A DNA stretch of 32,339 bases from Promethearchaeota archaeon (GCA_019057775.1 JAHLWT010000169.1:1-32339); one strand, 5' to 3'. Numbered from the stretch's first letter, positions 7,772 through 15,974 are shown. The notes: a model not told the origin generated them from the sequence alone. Translations and numbers: made by a program.

Positions 7772-7877
7772 GCCAGCGGTGGGATTTGCACCCACGATGC
7801 TTACGCAACGGCTCTGCTTCGGCTAGAGTCACATAGGAGCTCTATAGGCCGCCTCCTTACTACTCGGATACGCTGGC
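7772..7877 (-). tRNA. tRNA-Cys (GCA) with an intron and an enlarged variable arm
   Basis: On the minus strand the acceptor arms GCCAGCG/CGCTGGC pair fully. The base after the 3' arm (7771) is U, the discriminator typical of tRNA-Cys. The T arm is GTGGG-TGCAAAT-CCCAC. A bulge-helix-bulge can be drawn: central helix CGGC/GCCG with 3-nt bulges CTA and AAG, and an inner hairpin TAGAG/CTCTA. Cutting in the bulges removes 28 bases (7818-7845). The spliced arm is GCGGC-CTGCAGA-GCCGT, so the anticodon is GCA and the intron lies between positions 33 and 34. The outer helix of the motif is weak (relaxed type). The variable region is 12 bases (TGCGTAAGCATC) and can form a 3-bp stem, whereas tRNA-Cys normally has about 5. 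The D stem is short (TCC/GGA) and the D loop lacks a GG pair. A TATA-like sequence lies about 28-40 bases upstream (around 7905-7917). Confidence 0.8.
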
Positions 7878-8066
7878 ATATATAATTTTTTCTACTTTCT
7901 CTTTCTATATATTTAATTAACCATACTTCAATTCGATTAATTCCCTTAATTCATGGGGTCGCACAATATATATTCAATATAATATAATATAACTCTAAAA
8001 ATTTATGGTTTATGGATTAGAAATTAGTCTATTACAGAATTTTAGAAGGTAATTTTTAGCTTACTT

Positions 8067-8126
8067 AACGTCACCAGGTTGCGCGCAATTCACTTCACTA
8101 CGCTTTACCCCGATCTGGCATCTCGC
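8067..8126. other. GC-rich unexplained segment, candidate structured RNA
   Basis: About half of these bases are G or C in a roughly 30% GC region, between the tRNA-Cys gene and the moaD-like gene. It contains the perfect palindrome TTGCGCGCAA (8079-8088) and a CCAG (8074-8077)/CTGG (8115-8118) pair that could enclose it. After the stop of the moaD-like gene the same frame stays open for about 22 codons, so a lost C-terminal extension is an alternative. No known RNA family is recognised. The rest of 7878-8129 is AT-rich and shows nothing else. Confidence 0.3.
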
Positions 8127-8129
8127 TTT

Positions 8130-8417
8130 TTAACCACCCGCAATGGCCGGAATGAATGAAATCTCATCATTTTTCTCAATTTTTGTCTCTAAACCCTCTA
8201 ACGTCCTGATATCCTTACCATTTTTGGTAATAATTACATATTTGCTTAAATCATGTGAAGTTTTGAAAATCATTTCTTCAAATTTTGCCCCAAAGTTCTC
8301 AGCTAATTGATCTAAGAGATTTCTAATATCTGAATTATCTGCTATCAAGAGTTTTATTTCTTCAACTTCAGTGATATCTATTAATAAAGATAAAAAGTTT
8401 ACTTTGACTTCTAGCAT
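8130..8417 (-). CDS. MoaD/ThiS-like ubiquitin-fold sulfur carrier
   Basis: A 95-residue beta-grasp protein ending in FIPAIAGG. The terminal Gly-Gly is the site that an E1-like enzyme adenylates and converts to a thiocarboxylate in MoaD, ThiS and archaeal SAMP proteins. The N-terminal strand (VKVNFLSLLIDITEVEE), the LLDQLAENFG helix and the EISFIPAIAGG end follow the family pattern, and the length is normal for MoaD. No molybdopterin-synthesis genes are nearby, but a ThiF/MoeB-like E1 gene lies at 17872 in the same sulfur island. A role in sulfur transfer to cysteine, thiamin or tRNA therefore seems at least as likely as molybdopterin (inference). An AT-rich TATA-like sequence lies near 8455-8466. 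It is transcribed away from the substrate-binding gene at 8626. Confidence 0.85.
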   Translation of the reverse strand: MLEVKVNFLSLLIDITEVEEIKLLIADNSDIRNLLDQLAENFGAKFEEMIFKTSHDLSKYVIITKNGKDIRTLEGLETKIEKNDEISFIPAIAGG

Positions 8418-8625
8418 TTAACAAACGATTAAAATTATTTAATTTTAGATTCTAATTAATATACTATCATAAAAGCAATTAAATAAATTAATATTTTAGA
8501 TTATAACTACTAAATAATGTTGGAATTTTCACGAAAGTAAAATAAATAAAACGGTTGATACTATTACAAAAATAGAACTTAATATTGGGCATCTTTCTAC
8601 GACTTACCATACAAATTTCGTACTT

Positions 8626-9501
8626 ATGGGGGATAATGAGCTAGAGAAAGATCTACAAATAAAAGTTAATTGGTTGTTATTTGGCACTGGTCCACTTATG
8701 GTTGAAGCTTTTAAGAAAGGTGAGTTGGATATTGGATACATGGGAATACCACCAGCGATCATAGGAATAGATACCGGTGTTCCTATTCGATGTGTTGCGG
8801 GAGGACATGTTGAAGGAACTATTATGATTGGTAAAAAAAAACAAAAATCAATTTCACAATTGGATGATGACATATATAAAGTTCTTTGTCAATTTAAGGG
8901 AAGTGTTATAGGAACACCGAGTGTGGGTTCTATTCATGATGCAATTCTTAATTATTACTTAGAGAAACATAAATTGAAAGATGAAATTAAAGTTAAAAAT
9001 TACAAACAAGCAGAATTTATCGCCTGTGATATGAAAAAGGGGTTATTGGAGGGAGGAGTAGGAACTCCTGCATTATTAGTTTTTGCAAAAACAATTCTAG
9101 ATTCTAACTTAATTATTCCACCTAATTATTTCTTACCTGATAATCCAAGTTATGGTATATTTTTTCACGAAAAATTATTCAAAAATTTTCCAGAAATAGT
9201 TATAACATTCTTAAAACATCATAAAAAAGCATCAAAATTATTGAGAGAGTCCCCAGATAAATCAGCAGAAGTAATTTCAAAAACTTTTACAATACTTAAT
9301 GGAAATAAGCAATTTGTTAAGGCAGTGCTAGAAATTTCTCCGAAATATTGTATATCACTTTCGCAAGGTTATTTAGACTCAACTAAAGGGTTTGTAAAAA
9401 CAATGTATAAATTGGGATATATTAAGAAAGCTCTCACATTGGACGAAATATTTAATTTTGAATTCGTTAGAAAAATTCATCCTGAAAAAGATCACTACTA
9501 A
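8626..9501 (+). CDS. NMT1/SsuA-like substrate-binding protein without signal peptide; 5' end uncertain
   Basis: The protein resembles the ABC-type nitrate/sulfonate/taurine (NMT1/THI5-like) periplasmic-binding fold: FKKGELDIGYMGIPPAIIGIDTGVPIRCVAGG, then IGTPSVGSIHDAIL, GTPALLVFAK, and a C-terminal helical region. There is no signal peptide and no permease or ATPase gene nearby, so a cytosolic role such as sulfur-compound binding or an enzyme of this fold is possible. The ATG at 8626 leaves off the first beta strand. The frame is open from 8518, and the codons just upstream read IELNIGHLSTTYHTNFVL, which matches the usual start of such domains, yet no ATG, GTG or TTG occurs there. An ATG at 8517 in another frame would fit if one base were missing near 8533-8538. 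It ends 27 bases from the convergent DsrE-like gene. Confidence 0.75.
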   Translation: MGDNELEKDLQIKVNWLLFGTGPLMVEAFKKGELDIGYMGIPPAIIGIDTGVPIRCVAGGHVEGTIMIGKKKQKSISQLDDDIYKVLCQFKGSVIGTPSVGSIHDAILNYYLEKHKLKDEIKVKNYKQAEFIACDMKKGLLEGGVGTPALLVFAKTILDSNLIIPPNYFLPDNPSYGIFFHEKLFKNFPEIVITFLKHHKKASKLLRESPDKSAEVISKTFTILNGNKQFVKAVLEISPKYCISLSQGYLDSTKGFVKTMYKLGYIKKALTLDEIFNFEFVRKIHPEKDHY

Positions 9502-9528
9502 AGTAAAAACCCTTGATTATTCAAGATT

Positions 9529-9894
9529 TTACAATGAAAAAATTAATTGCCCTTCTTCTTGAAATTGTAACAATAGATCAGCAATAACATTTGATTCAAC
9601 TATCTCAATTCCTTCGATCAACTCTTTTTTATTTAAACCTATAAGACTCGCTGCTAAGTCACAGCACTTAAATTGAATTCCTGATGTAATACACTCTTTT
9701 ACATCATCTTCATATCGCAACCTACCAACTTTATTTTTCTTTCCTAATAAAATGCCCATGGGACCCCACAGTACAACAATAACTTCAAGTCCTTTACTTT
9801 TATAATATTTTGCGAATCTGAGTATTTCTAAAGGACTTGTAGATTCATAAATCATCTCTTTCAACAATAGAAGTACTTTCATTACTTTTACCAT
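9529..9894 (-). CDS. DsrE/DsrF-like small sulfur-relay protein
   Basis: A 121-residue alpha/beta protein. The start VMKVLLLLKE followed by a helix (SPLEILRFAKYYKSKG) and the strand VIVVLWGPMGILL are typical of the DsrE/DsrF/TusD fold. A region with cysteines (C68, C77, C78 in FKCCDLAASLIGL) precedes the usual ELIEGIEIV strand. Members carry persulfide on a conserved cysteine or act as partners of TusA; the position of C77/C78 fits such a site but is not proof. It sits in the sulfur island, convergent with the substrate-binding-like gene and divergent from metX. The ATG at 9894 has AAAGG about 9 bases upstream; a second ATG four codons in is also possible. Confidence 0.75.
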   Translation of the reverse strand: MVKVMKVLLLLKEMIYESTSPLEILRFAKYYKSKGLEVIVVLWGPMGILLGKKNKVGRLRYEDDVKECITSGIQFKCCDLAASLIGLNKKELIEGIEIVESNVIADLLLQFQEEGQLIFSL

Positions 9895-10352
9895 ACTATT
9901 AACCTTTTATCTATGAATTCATTTTAAGTTTCTTATTTTTACTATGATTATTATTACGATTAGTTTACATCATTAAAAACTATATCTTATTTGAAGAACA
10001 GAATAATTTCAGAATGCCCTTTTATGGGAGAATAATAGATCAACTTATAAGAGTTAACGAGGTTAAAGAGAAAAAGAAAGAGAAAAGGAAAATAAAATTC
10101 AATAAACAAATCCAATAATAAGGAAACGGTTGAAATTATATTTAAGCAAGGGCGAATTCAATTAATAATAGAATTTTATTGATTCCTCTCTTTCTAGAAA
10201 AAAGAATCATTTATAAAATTAAAAGCAAAAATTACCCTTATTTTCTTTAGGTATTAAATTTTTAATTGATATAGAAATAAAAACTGTTCAAAAAATGGTG
10301 AATTAATTTAATCGAAGTTCTACAAAATAAAATACCAAATCTTAAATATTTT
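9895..10352. other. divergent intergenic region before metX
   Basis: No gene is seen in these 458 bases. It separates the minus-strand DsrE-like gene from metX. A purine-rich stretch lies at about 10064-10100. A TATA-like TTTATAAAATTA at about 10209-10220 could drive the methionine operon with a long leader. The metX frame stays open back to 10302, but without an ATG, GTG or TTG before 10353. Confidence 0.4.
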
Positions 10353-11423
10353 TTGTGGGATAAAACTTTCATACTTGAATCAGGAGAAAGTTTACAAGGC
10401 TTTCAATTAGCGTATGAAACATATGGAGTCTTGAACACCTCTAAATCAAATGTAATTTTAATTTTTCACGCTTTATCCGGAAGTTCTCATGTGTTTCGTG
10501 ATAATAGTGATATTGGAGGTTGGTGGGATGAGATGGTTGGTCTAGGAAAACCATTTGATCCTTCAAAATATTATATTATATGTGTTAATATACTAGGAAG
10601 TTGCTATGGATCGACGGGTCCTTCTTCTATTAATCCAGAAACTGAAAAACCTTATGGCTTAAAATTTCCATTAATTACTGTTCACGATATAATTAAATCT
10701 ATAAAATTATTAGTTGATGATTTAGGTATAAAAAAAATTCTGGGTGTTGCTGGTGGTAGTCTTGGAGGTTTCCAAGCTCTAGATTGGGCTGTTAACTATC
10801 CAAACATTACTCAATCGGTAATTTCTATAGCAACAGCCTCTTATGCTACTCCATTCAATATAGCATTTAATGAAGTGCAAAGGCAAGCTATATATTCAGA
10901 TCCAAATTGGGATAACGGAAATTATTATACGGGAGAACCTCCAAATGTTGGATTAAGGTTGGCTAGAGAAATTGGGCATATCACGTACTTAAGTGAAGAT
11001 TCAATGATGGAAAAATTTGGGAGAGATTTACGCTACAATCCCGAATATATTTTTCAATTTAAGGAGGAATTTGAAGTAGAGAGTTACTTACAATATAAAG
11101 GAACTTCATTTACTAAGCGCTTTGATGCAAATTCATATTTATATTTAACAAAAACTATTGATTATTTTGATTTAAAAAAAGATCAAAATTTGATGAAAAC
11201 ATTTTCTCGAATCAAGAATGTTAAATTCTTAGTCATCTCATTTACTTCTGATTGGTTATATCCTACAACCCAATCGAGAGAAATTGTTTACGCGTTAAAG
11301 TTCAACGATATTGAAACTAGTTTTGTAGAAATTAAAACTCACTACGGTCATGATTCTTTTTTAGTTGATTGTAAGGATCTTCGTGAAGTAGTTTTAAGTT
11401 TTCTTGAAAATCTTAAAATATAA
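10353..11423 (+). CDS. metX: homoserine O-acetyltransferase
   Basis: An alpha/beta-hydrolase-fold enzyme that acetylates homoserine with acetyl-CoA, the entry step to methionine. The 356 residues show the family signatures: FILESGESLQGFQLAYETYG at the start, HALSGSSH, nucleophile S136 in AGGSLGGFQALDW, acid D300 in FTSDWLYPT, and H333 in THYGHDSF. Length is normal. Some relatives acylate serine instead, and sequence inspection alone cannot exclude that. However, metW follows directly and an O-acetylhomoserine-using type of enzyme is two genes further on, which supports homoserine. The start is a TTG; the residues before it are in frame but lack a standard start codon. Operon: metX, metW (22-base gap), class V PLP enzyme, cystathionine gamma-synthase-like enzyme. 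Confidence 0.9.
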   Translation: MWDKTFILESGESLQGFQLAYETYGVLNTSKSNVILIFHALSGSSHVFRDNSDIGGWWDEMVGLGKPFDPSKYYIICVNILGSCYGSTGPSSINPETEKPYGLKFPLITVHDIIKSIKLLVDDLGIKKILGVAGGSLGGFQALDWAVNYPNITQSVISIATASYATPFNIAFNEVQRQAIYSDPNWDNGNYYTGEPPNVGLRLAREIGHITYLSEDSMMEKFGRDLRYNPEYIFQFKEEFEVESYLQYKGTSFTKRFDANSYLYLTKTIDYFDLKKDQNLMKTFSRIKNVKFLVISFTSDWLYPTTQSREIVYALKFNDIETSFVEIKTHYGHDSFLVDCKDLREVVLSFLENLKI

Positions 11424-11445
11424 TTATTATACGAGAATGTGAAGC

Positions 11446-12045
11446 TTGTTAGAACGAAAAGATTTACGAATTATTTTCGACATTATCAAACCTAAAAGTA
11501 GGGTTTTAGATTTGGGATGTGGAGATGGTAAATTGTTAAAGGAACTAATTTTAAACAAAAAAATTAAGGGATTAGGGATTGAAGTTTCATTGCAAAAGAT
11601 AAAATCTTGCCTAAAAAGTGGAGTATCGGTTATTCAAGAAGATTTAAATGAAGGACTTATAGATTTTCAAGAAAATTCCTTTGATTATGTTATTTTAAGT
11701 CAAACATTAGAATATATTGCAAATCCTTTGTATCTTATCCAAGAGATGTTACGTGTGGGAAAAAATTGCATTATCAGTTTTGAAAATTTAGCATATTGGA
11801 AGAACAGACTAACATTTTTACTTAAAGGAACGCTAAAACGGAGTAAAATAAATGAAAATCTGTTTTATGGCAAAAAAATTCAAATTTTTACAGTTGCTAA
11901 ATTTTTTCAATTCTGTGAATATTATAAAATTCAAGTTTCCCATAAAATTTTTCTTCCCACTCAAGGATATAGATTAACTAATACTTTTCCTAATATGTTT
12001 AGTAAAATTGCCATATTTATTTTAAAAAGGAGTAATTTAAATTAA
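11446..12045 (+). CDS. metW: MetW-like SAM-dependent methyltransferase-fold protein
   Basis: A 199-residue class I methyltransferase-fold protein. The SAM-binding motif I is RVLDLGCGDGKLLKEL (about 19-34), followed by GLGIEVSLQKIK, the Asp-containing VIQEDLNEGL, and FDYVILSQTLEYIANP (about 79-94), which is the usual order in MetW. MetW is commonly encoded beside metX and is thought to be needed for, or to modulate, homoserine acylation in several bacteria; its methyl acceptor is not settled. It starts at a TTG just after an in-frame stop and 22 bases past metX, so co-translation is likely. Confidence 0.85.
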   Translation: MLERKDLRIIFDIIKPKSRVLDLGCGDGKLLKELILNKKIKGLGIEVSLQKIKSCLKSGVSVIQEDLNEGLIDFQENSFDYVILSQTLEYIANPLYLIQEMLRVGKNCIISFENLAYWKNRLTFLLKGTLKRSKINENLFYGKKIQIFTVAKFFQFCEYYKIQVSHKIFLPTQGYRLTNTFPNMFSKIAIFILKRSNLN

Positions 12046-12077
12046 TTAACTATAAGTTTTAAAAAGTTGAAAATTAT

Positions 12078-13241
12078 ATGGAAGTCAATTGGGAAGAAAT
12101 TCGCGAGCACCAATTTCCAGCTCTTAAAAGTGTAATAAGTTTAAAGTCAGCTGGAGGTTCACCTTTGAGTAGAAGCGCATACAATTCAGGATTGAAGTAC
12201 CTAAATGACATGCTAATTTATGGTGATATTTTTTGGGATGATTTTTTTATAGAATTAAATTCCATCAGAGAAAAAGTTGCTCAATATTTTAATGCAAAAC
12301 CAACAGAAATTGCTTTTTTTATTAATACTTCTTCTTGCATGAATGCTGTAGCTCGATTAATAAAGCCTGGCGAAATTCTCTATCCTGAAAGTGAATTTCC
12401 CTCTTCAATCCATATATTTAAAAGATTAGGTTTCAAAAATACAAAAATTAAGCATGTGAATCATCAATATCCAATTGAACATATAACAAATCAAATTACT
12501 AGTAATACTAATTATATTATTCATAGCCACGTTCAATATTCTACTGGATATAAACAAGATCTTGAGAAATTAGGAGATTTATGTAAGAAAAACAATATAT
12601 TAAATATAGTTAATGCAACTCAATCATTTGGTGCCTTTCCCATAGATGTTAATAAATGTAATATTGACATACTTGTTACTTCAGCCTTAAAATGGGCATG
12701 CTGTGGTTATGGAATTGGAATCCTCTTTATAAAAGAAAAGATCATCAATGATATCGATTTACCTTTTTCAAGTTGGTTAAGTGTTAAAGATGCCTTTTCG
12801 ATGGATAATGAGAATATTAATATCAAAAAAGAAACTAGTGCTATGGATTGCTTAGGAGGAACACCTCATTTTCCAGCTTTGTTTACTTTAAAGGGAGGCT
12901 TAAACTTAATTGAGGAAATTGGGTCAGGAGATTTACAAAAGGGGCTAAAAAGAATAAGTAAAAGAATACTTTGGCTTACATCTGAATTTTTAAATGAGAT
13001 AAAGAAATTAAACTACAAAATAATTACTCCGATTGAATTGGAAAACCGATCAGGAATTATTACACTTGAGCATAATAGAGCAGAAGATATTTTTAAGGAG
13101 TTACTAAAGAATGGCATCCATATATCTCTTAGAAATAAAACTAAATCACTTGAAAAAACATTATTAAGATTTTCATTTAATTATTATAATAATTTCGAAG
13201 ATATAGCTAAGACTATTTCAATATTAAAAATATTTGATTGA
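12078..13241 (+). CDS. class V PLP-dependent aminotransferase / cysteine-desulfurase-like protein
   Basis: A 387-residue fold-type I PLP enzyme of the class V group, which includes cysteine desulfurases and isopenicillin-N-epimerase-like proteins. The PLP lysine is K205 in TSALKWACCGYGIG. The block IVNATQSFGAFPIDV (177-191) is the family motif, but the aspartate that normally contacts the pyridine nitrogen is asparagine here (N179). No cysteine-bearing SufS-type active loop (RxGHHCA-like) is visible near the C-terminus, where the sequence reads NGIHISLRNK and then LRFSFNYYNN. Being within the methionine operon, it may process a sulfur amino acid or deliver sulfur, but the substrate cannot be assigned. 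Its stop overlaps the beginning of the next reading frame. Confidence 0.8.
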   Translation: MEVNWEEIREHQFPALKSVISLKSAGGSPLSRSAYNSGLKYLNDMLIYGDIFWDDFFIELNSIREKVAQYFNAKPTEIAFFINTSSCMNAVARLIKPGEILYPESEFPSSIHIFKRLGFKNTKIKHVNHQYPIEHITNQITSNTNYIIHSHVQYSTGYKQDLEKLGDLCKKNNILNIVNATQSFGAFPIDVNKCNIDILVTSALKWACCGYGIGILFIKEKIINDIDLPFSSWLSVKDAFSMDNENINIKKETSAMDCLGGTPHFPALFTLKGGLNLIEEIGSGDLQKGLKRISKRILWLTSEFLNEIKKLNYKIITPIELENRSGIITLEHNRAEDIFKELLKNGIHISLRNKTKSLEKTLLRFSFNYYNNFEDIAKTISILKIFD

Positions 13242-13243
13242 AT

Positions 13244-14908
13244 ATGAGTAAATTTAAATTTCCTGAGAAACGAAATGTAAAAAGTATTGGTGGATTTCAC
13301 GGTGTATCCGCGATTTTTCCTAAATTAAAAGATATTATTGACTACGAAGAGAATAATATTTATGTCAATCGTGGTTATCCTAGATTTGTAACTCATCCAA
13401 TCATAAAAGTTTTAGAATCAGAGAATAAAAAAAACTTTAATGCAGTTGGAGCAATTAGCTGTCATAGCTATCAAAGTGCTATCTTCTTAGTAATTGACTT
13501 TTTTTTTAGAAAAGGAAATAAAATCTATTTCGATGCAGGGTTACCTTTAGAATTCTATAATTATTTATGTAAAAAATTACCTGGAGTAATAACTAAAGTT
13601 AAGGCTTCCGAAGCTGATATATTAGTGTTAGCCAATCAAAATGGAATGTTCCCAAATTATGTCGCTGGTAAAATTAATATTGGATTACTTGGAATAGATG
13701 ATTTAGACGAATCGAATAAATCAAAGAAGTTAAATTTGTTGATTCGGCATGATCAAAAGAATAACATCGGCATCATCTTAATTTTCAGTATTCGATATGC
13801 AATGTTGACTATACTTAGAAGACATATAGGATTTAATGTGAGTTCTCGAAAAATCTGCAGTAAAGAAGTTTCGACCGAAGCTAACCTAAGACTTGAGGAA
13901 AATCTCAAAAAAATTATTGCAAATCTCGAGCATGGAGATCCCAGTAAATGTTTTCTATACCCATCAGGAATGGCAGCCATATTTGCTTCGATTTTCTCGT
14001 TACTATCTGAAAAAAAGAATCAATTCATTGCGTTGGGCTCATTATATGTAGATACTATTCGTATTCTAGAAAAATGGCCAAAAAAATATGGATTTCCTGA
14101 AACGATTTTTATTAGAGAGAGAATTATTGAAAATTTAGAAAATAGCATTAGTGATAACACAGCAGGAATTATAGTCGAAATTCCTTCAAATCCTTTAATT
14201 CAGTTGGTTGATCTAGAAAAAATAGTCGAAATTGCTCATTCTAAAGGAGTAAAAATAATCGTTGATAATACAATTGCTACACCTTATAACCTTAATCCTT
14301 TTGAATTCGATGTTGATTTCATTGTTCACAGTACTACTAAATTTCTCAGTGGTAAAAACAATCATATTGGAGGAGTATTATTAATAAAAGATTATAGTGT
14401 TTCAAAAAAAATAGGAGAATTCAATAAATTAACAAATTTAGATATGAACTTCAATGAAATAAAAATTTTAACGCGTAATATTAGAAATTTTAAAGAGCGA
14501 ATGAAAAAAATCAACAAAAATAGTGCAATCGTAGCACAATTTCTAGTGAATCATAAAGCAATAAAAAAAGTATATCATCCTTCTTTAGAAAGTGATCCAA
14601 ATCATAAGCTTATGGAGAAATATCTTAAGGGAGGAAGTGGACTATTGAGTTTTATATTAAAAGAATCAACAAAACAAAAAGCTGAGAAATTTTATGACAA
14701 TCTACACTCTCCAATTTTAAAAGGTCCCAGTTTAGGGTCAGAAAAAACACTTTTGTCTCCTTATGTTATTATGGCTCATTATGAAGACTCTAAAGAAGAA
14801 CTAGAAAATTTGGGCTTCGATTTTTATCTTATGAGATTATCAGTTGGAATTGAACAAGCAGAGAAAATAATTAAGAGTCTAGATCATGCATTAAATTTTT
14901 CGAATTAA
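13244..14908 (+). CDS. cystathionine gamma-synthase-like PLP enzyme with N-terminal extension
   Basis: The C-terminal 350 residues are a Cys/Met-metabolism PLP enzyme: YPSGMAAIFA (phosphate loop), EIPSNPL, VDNTIATP (the PLP-ring aspartate), and the lysine in HSTTKFLSGKNNHIGG (about residue 366). It would join O-acetylhomoserine with cysteine (gamma-synthase) or with sulfide (sulfhydrylase); sequence alone does not decide. The first 200 residues are an extension not found in the usual 380-420-residue enzymes. It begins with IDYEENNIYVNRGYPRFVTH, which recalls the N-terminal segment of long cystathionine gamma-synthases such as fungal Str2. Its middle (80-200) looks like a degenerate PLP-fold half. 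A TTG at 13238 is an alternative start; the ATG at 13244 lies just after the preceding stop. It is the last gene of the operon. Confidence 0.85.
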   Translation: MSKFKFPEKRNVKSIGGFHGVSAIFPKLKDIIDYEENNIYVNRGYPRFVTHPIIKVLESENKKNFNAVGAISCHSYQSAIFLVIDFFFRKGNKIYFDAGLPLEFYNYLCKKLPGVITKVKASEADILVLANQNGMFPNYVAGKINIGLLGIDDLDESNKSKKLNLLIRHDQKNNIGIILIFSIRYAMLTILRRHIGFNVSSRKICSKEVSTEANLRLEENLKKIIANLEHGDPSKCFLYPSGMAAIFASIFSLLSEKKNQFIALGSLYVDTIRILEKWPKKYGFPETIFIRERIIENLENSISDNTAGIIVEIPSNPLIQLVDLEKIVEIAHSKGVKIIVDNTIATPYNLNPFEFDVDFIVHSTTKFLSGKNNHIGGVLLIKDYSVSKKIGEFNKLTNLDMNFNEIKILTRNIRNFKERMKKINKNSAIVAQFLVNHKAIKKVYHPSLESDPNHKLMEKYLKGGSGLLSFILKESTKQKAEKFYDNLHSPILKGPSLGSEKTLLSPYVIMAHYEDSKEELENLGFDFYLMRLSVGIEQAEKIIKSLDHALNFSN

Positions 14909-15020
14909 AAAATTTCTAAAGAATACTAACAGCTAATAAAAAAATTAATGACTAATGAATTTAAAATTGACCACTGTATTTGTTTTGTTAAGAGTGAATC
15001 CTAATATGTAAGGAATTATT

Positions 15021-15029
15021 AAAAAAAAA
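15021..15029 (-). terminator. oligo-T terminator of cysK
   Basis: Nine A on the plus strand give T9 on the minus strand, 16-24 bases past the cysK stop codon at 15045. No stem-loop precedes it, as is usual for archaeal termination. Confidence 0.55.
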
Positions 15030-15044
15030 GAAACAATGTATAAT

Positions 15045-15974
15045 TTAGGCTTTAAATAAATCTGTAGTCAGGTATCGTTCTCCTGTATCAGGTAAAATTA
15101 TTACCAAATTTTGTCCTTCTGAAAAATCCTTCGAAGCCACATAAATCCCTGCCCAAGCTGCGGCACCAGCAGAAATACCAACAAATATACCTTCTAATTT
15201 TGCCAAATTTCTAGTCGTTTCTACCGCATCATCTTCTCTAACAGTAATTATTTTATCATATATTTCCGTATTTAACACTTCTGGAACAAATCCTGCTCCA
15301 ATACCTTGGATTTTATGTGGACCTGGTTGGCCACCGGATAGAACAGGAGAATCATCTGGCTCAACAGCATAAATTTTCACATGAGCACCAACTTCTTTTC
15401 TGAGAATTTCTCCAACACCTGTAATTGTTCCTCCAGTTCCAATTCCAGAAACAAACCCATCAATTTTATTATCCAAATCCTCTAAAATTTCAACAGCTGT
15501 AGTTTTTCGATGAATTTCGGGGTTAGCTAAATTTTTGAATTGTTGCGGAATAAAAACTTTATCTTTATCCTTAGATAATTCTTCTGCTTTTTGAATGGCT
15601 CCTTTCATTCCTCCTGACGCAGGAGTTAGGACCAATTCTGCACCGTATGCTTTTAAAATTTTCCTTCTTTCAATTGACATGCTCTCTGGCATTGTCAGAA
15701 TTAATTTATAACCTTTAACAGCACACACTATAGCTAATCCAATTCCCGTATTACCTGAAGTGGGTTCTACAATGACAGTATCTTTATTAATTATATTCGC
15801 CTCTTCAGCAACTTCAATCATAGACATACAAATTCTATCTTTCACACTTGCACCCGGATTAAAAGATTCTATTTTTACATATATATTGGGCTCAATTTGT
15901 TTAGTAATTCGATTTAATTTTACCAAAGGTGTTCTTCCTATAGTCTCTATAATATTATTATATACTCTTCCCAT
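15045..15974 (-). CDS. cysK: cysteine synthase (O-acetylserine sulfhydrylase)
   Basis: A fold-type II PLP enzyme that makes cysteine from O-acetylserine and sulfide. The 309 residues are the normal CysK length. The PLP lysine is K45 in NPGASVKDR, the substrate loop is TSGNTG, the phosphate-binding loop is GIGTGGTITGVG, and GISAGAAAW and PDTGERYLTTDLF close the protein. There is no heme or regulatory CBS domain, so it is not a cystathionine beta-synthase. It lies downstream of the Rrf2 regulator and cysE on the same strand, but the 218-base gap suggests its own promoter. If the regulator is CymR-like, CysK could also be its co-repressor partner, as in Bacillus subtilis (inference). The ATG at 15974 is preceded by TTGAGGTTCC, a fair ribosome-binding site. 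Confidence 0.95.
   Translation of the reverse strand: MGRVYNNIIETIGRTPLVKLNRITKQIEPNIYVKIESFNPGASVKDRICMSMIEVAEEANIINKDTVIVEPTSGNTGIGLAIVCAVKGYKLILTMPESMSIERRKILKAYGAELVLTPASGGMKGAIQKAEELSKDKDKVFIPQQFKNLANPEIHRKTTAVEILEDLDNKIDGFVSGIGTGGTITGVGEILRKEVGAHVKIYAVEPDDSPVLSGGQPGPHKIQGIGAGFVPEVLNTEIYDKIITVREDDAVETTRNLAKLEGIFVGISAGAAAWAGIYVASKDFSEGQNLVIILPDTGERYLTTDLFKA

Noticed and set aside
7772..7877. tRNA-Leu or tRNA-Ser because of the long variable region.
   Set aside because: No splice solution gives a Leu or Ser anticodon with a paired anticodon stem. The U discriminator and CTGCAGA loop fit Cys.
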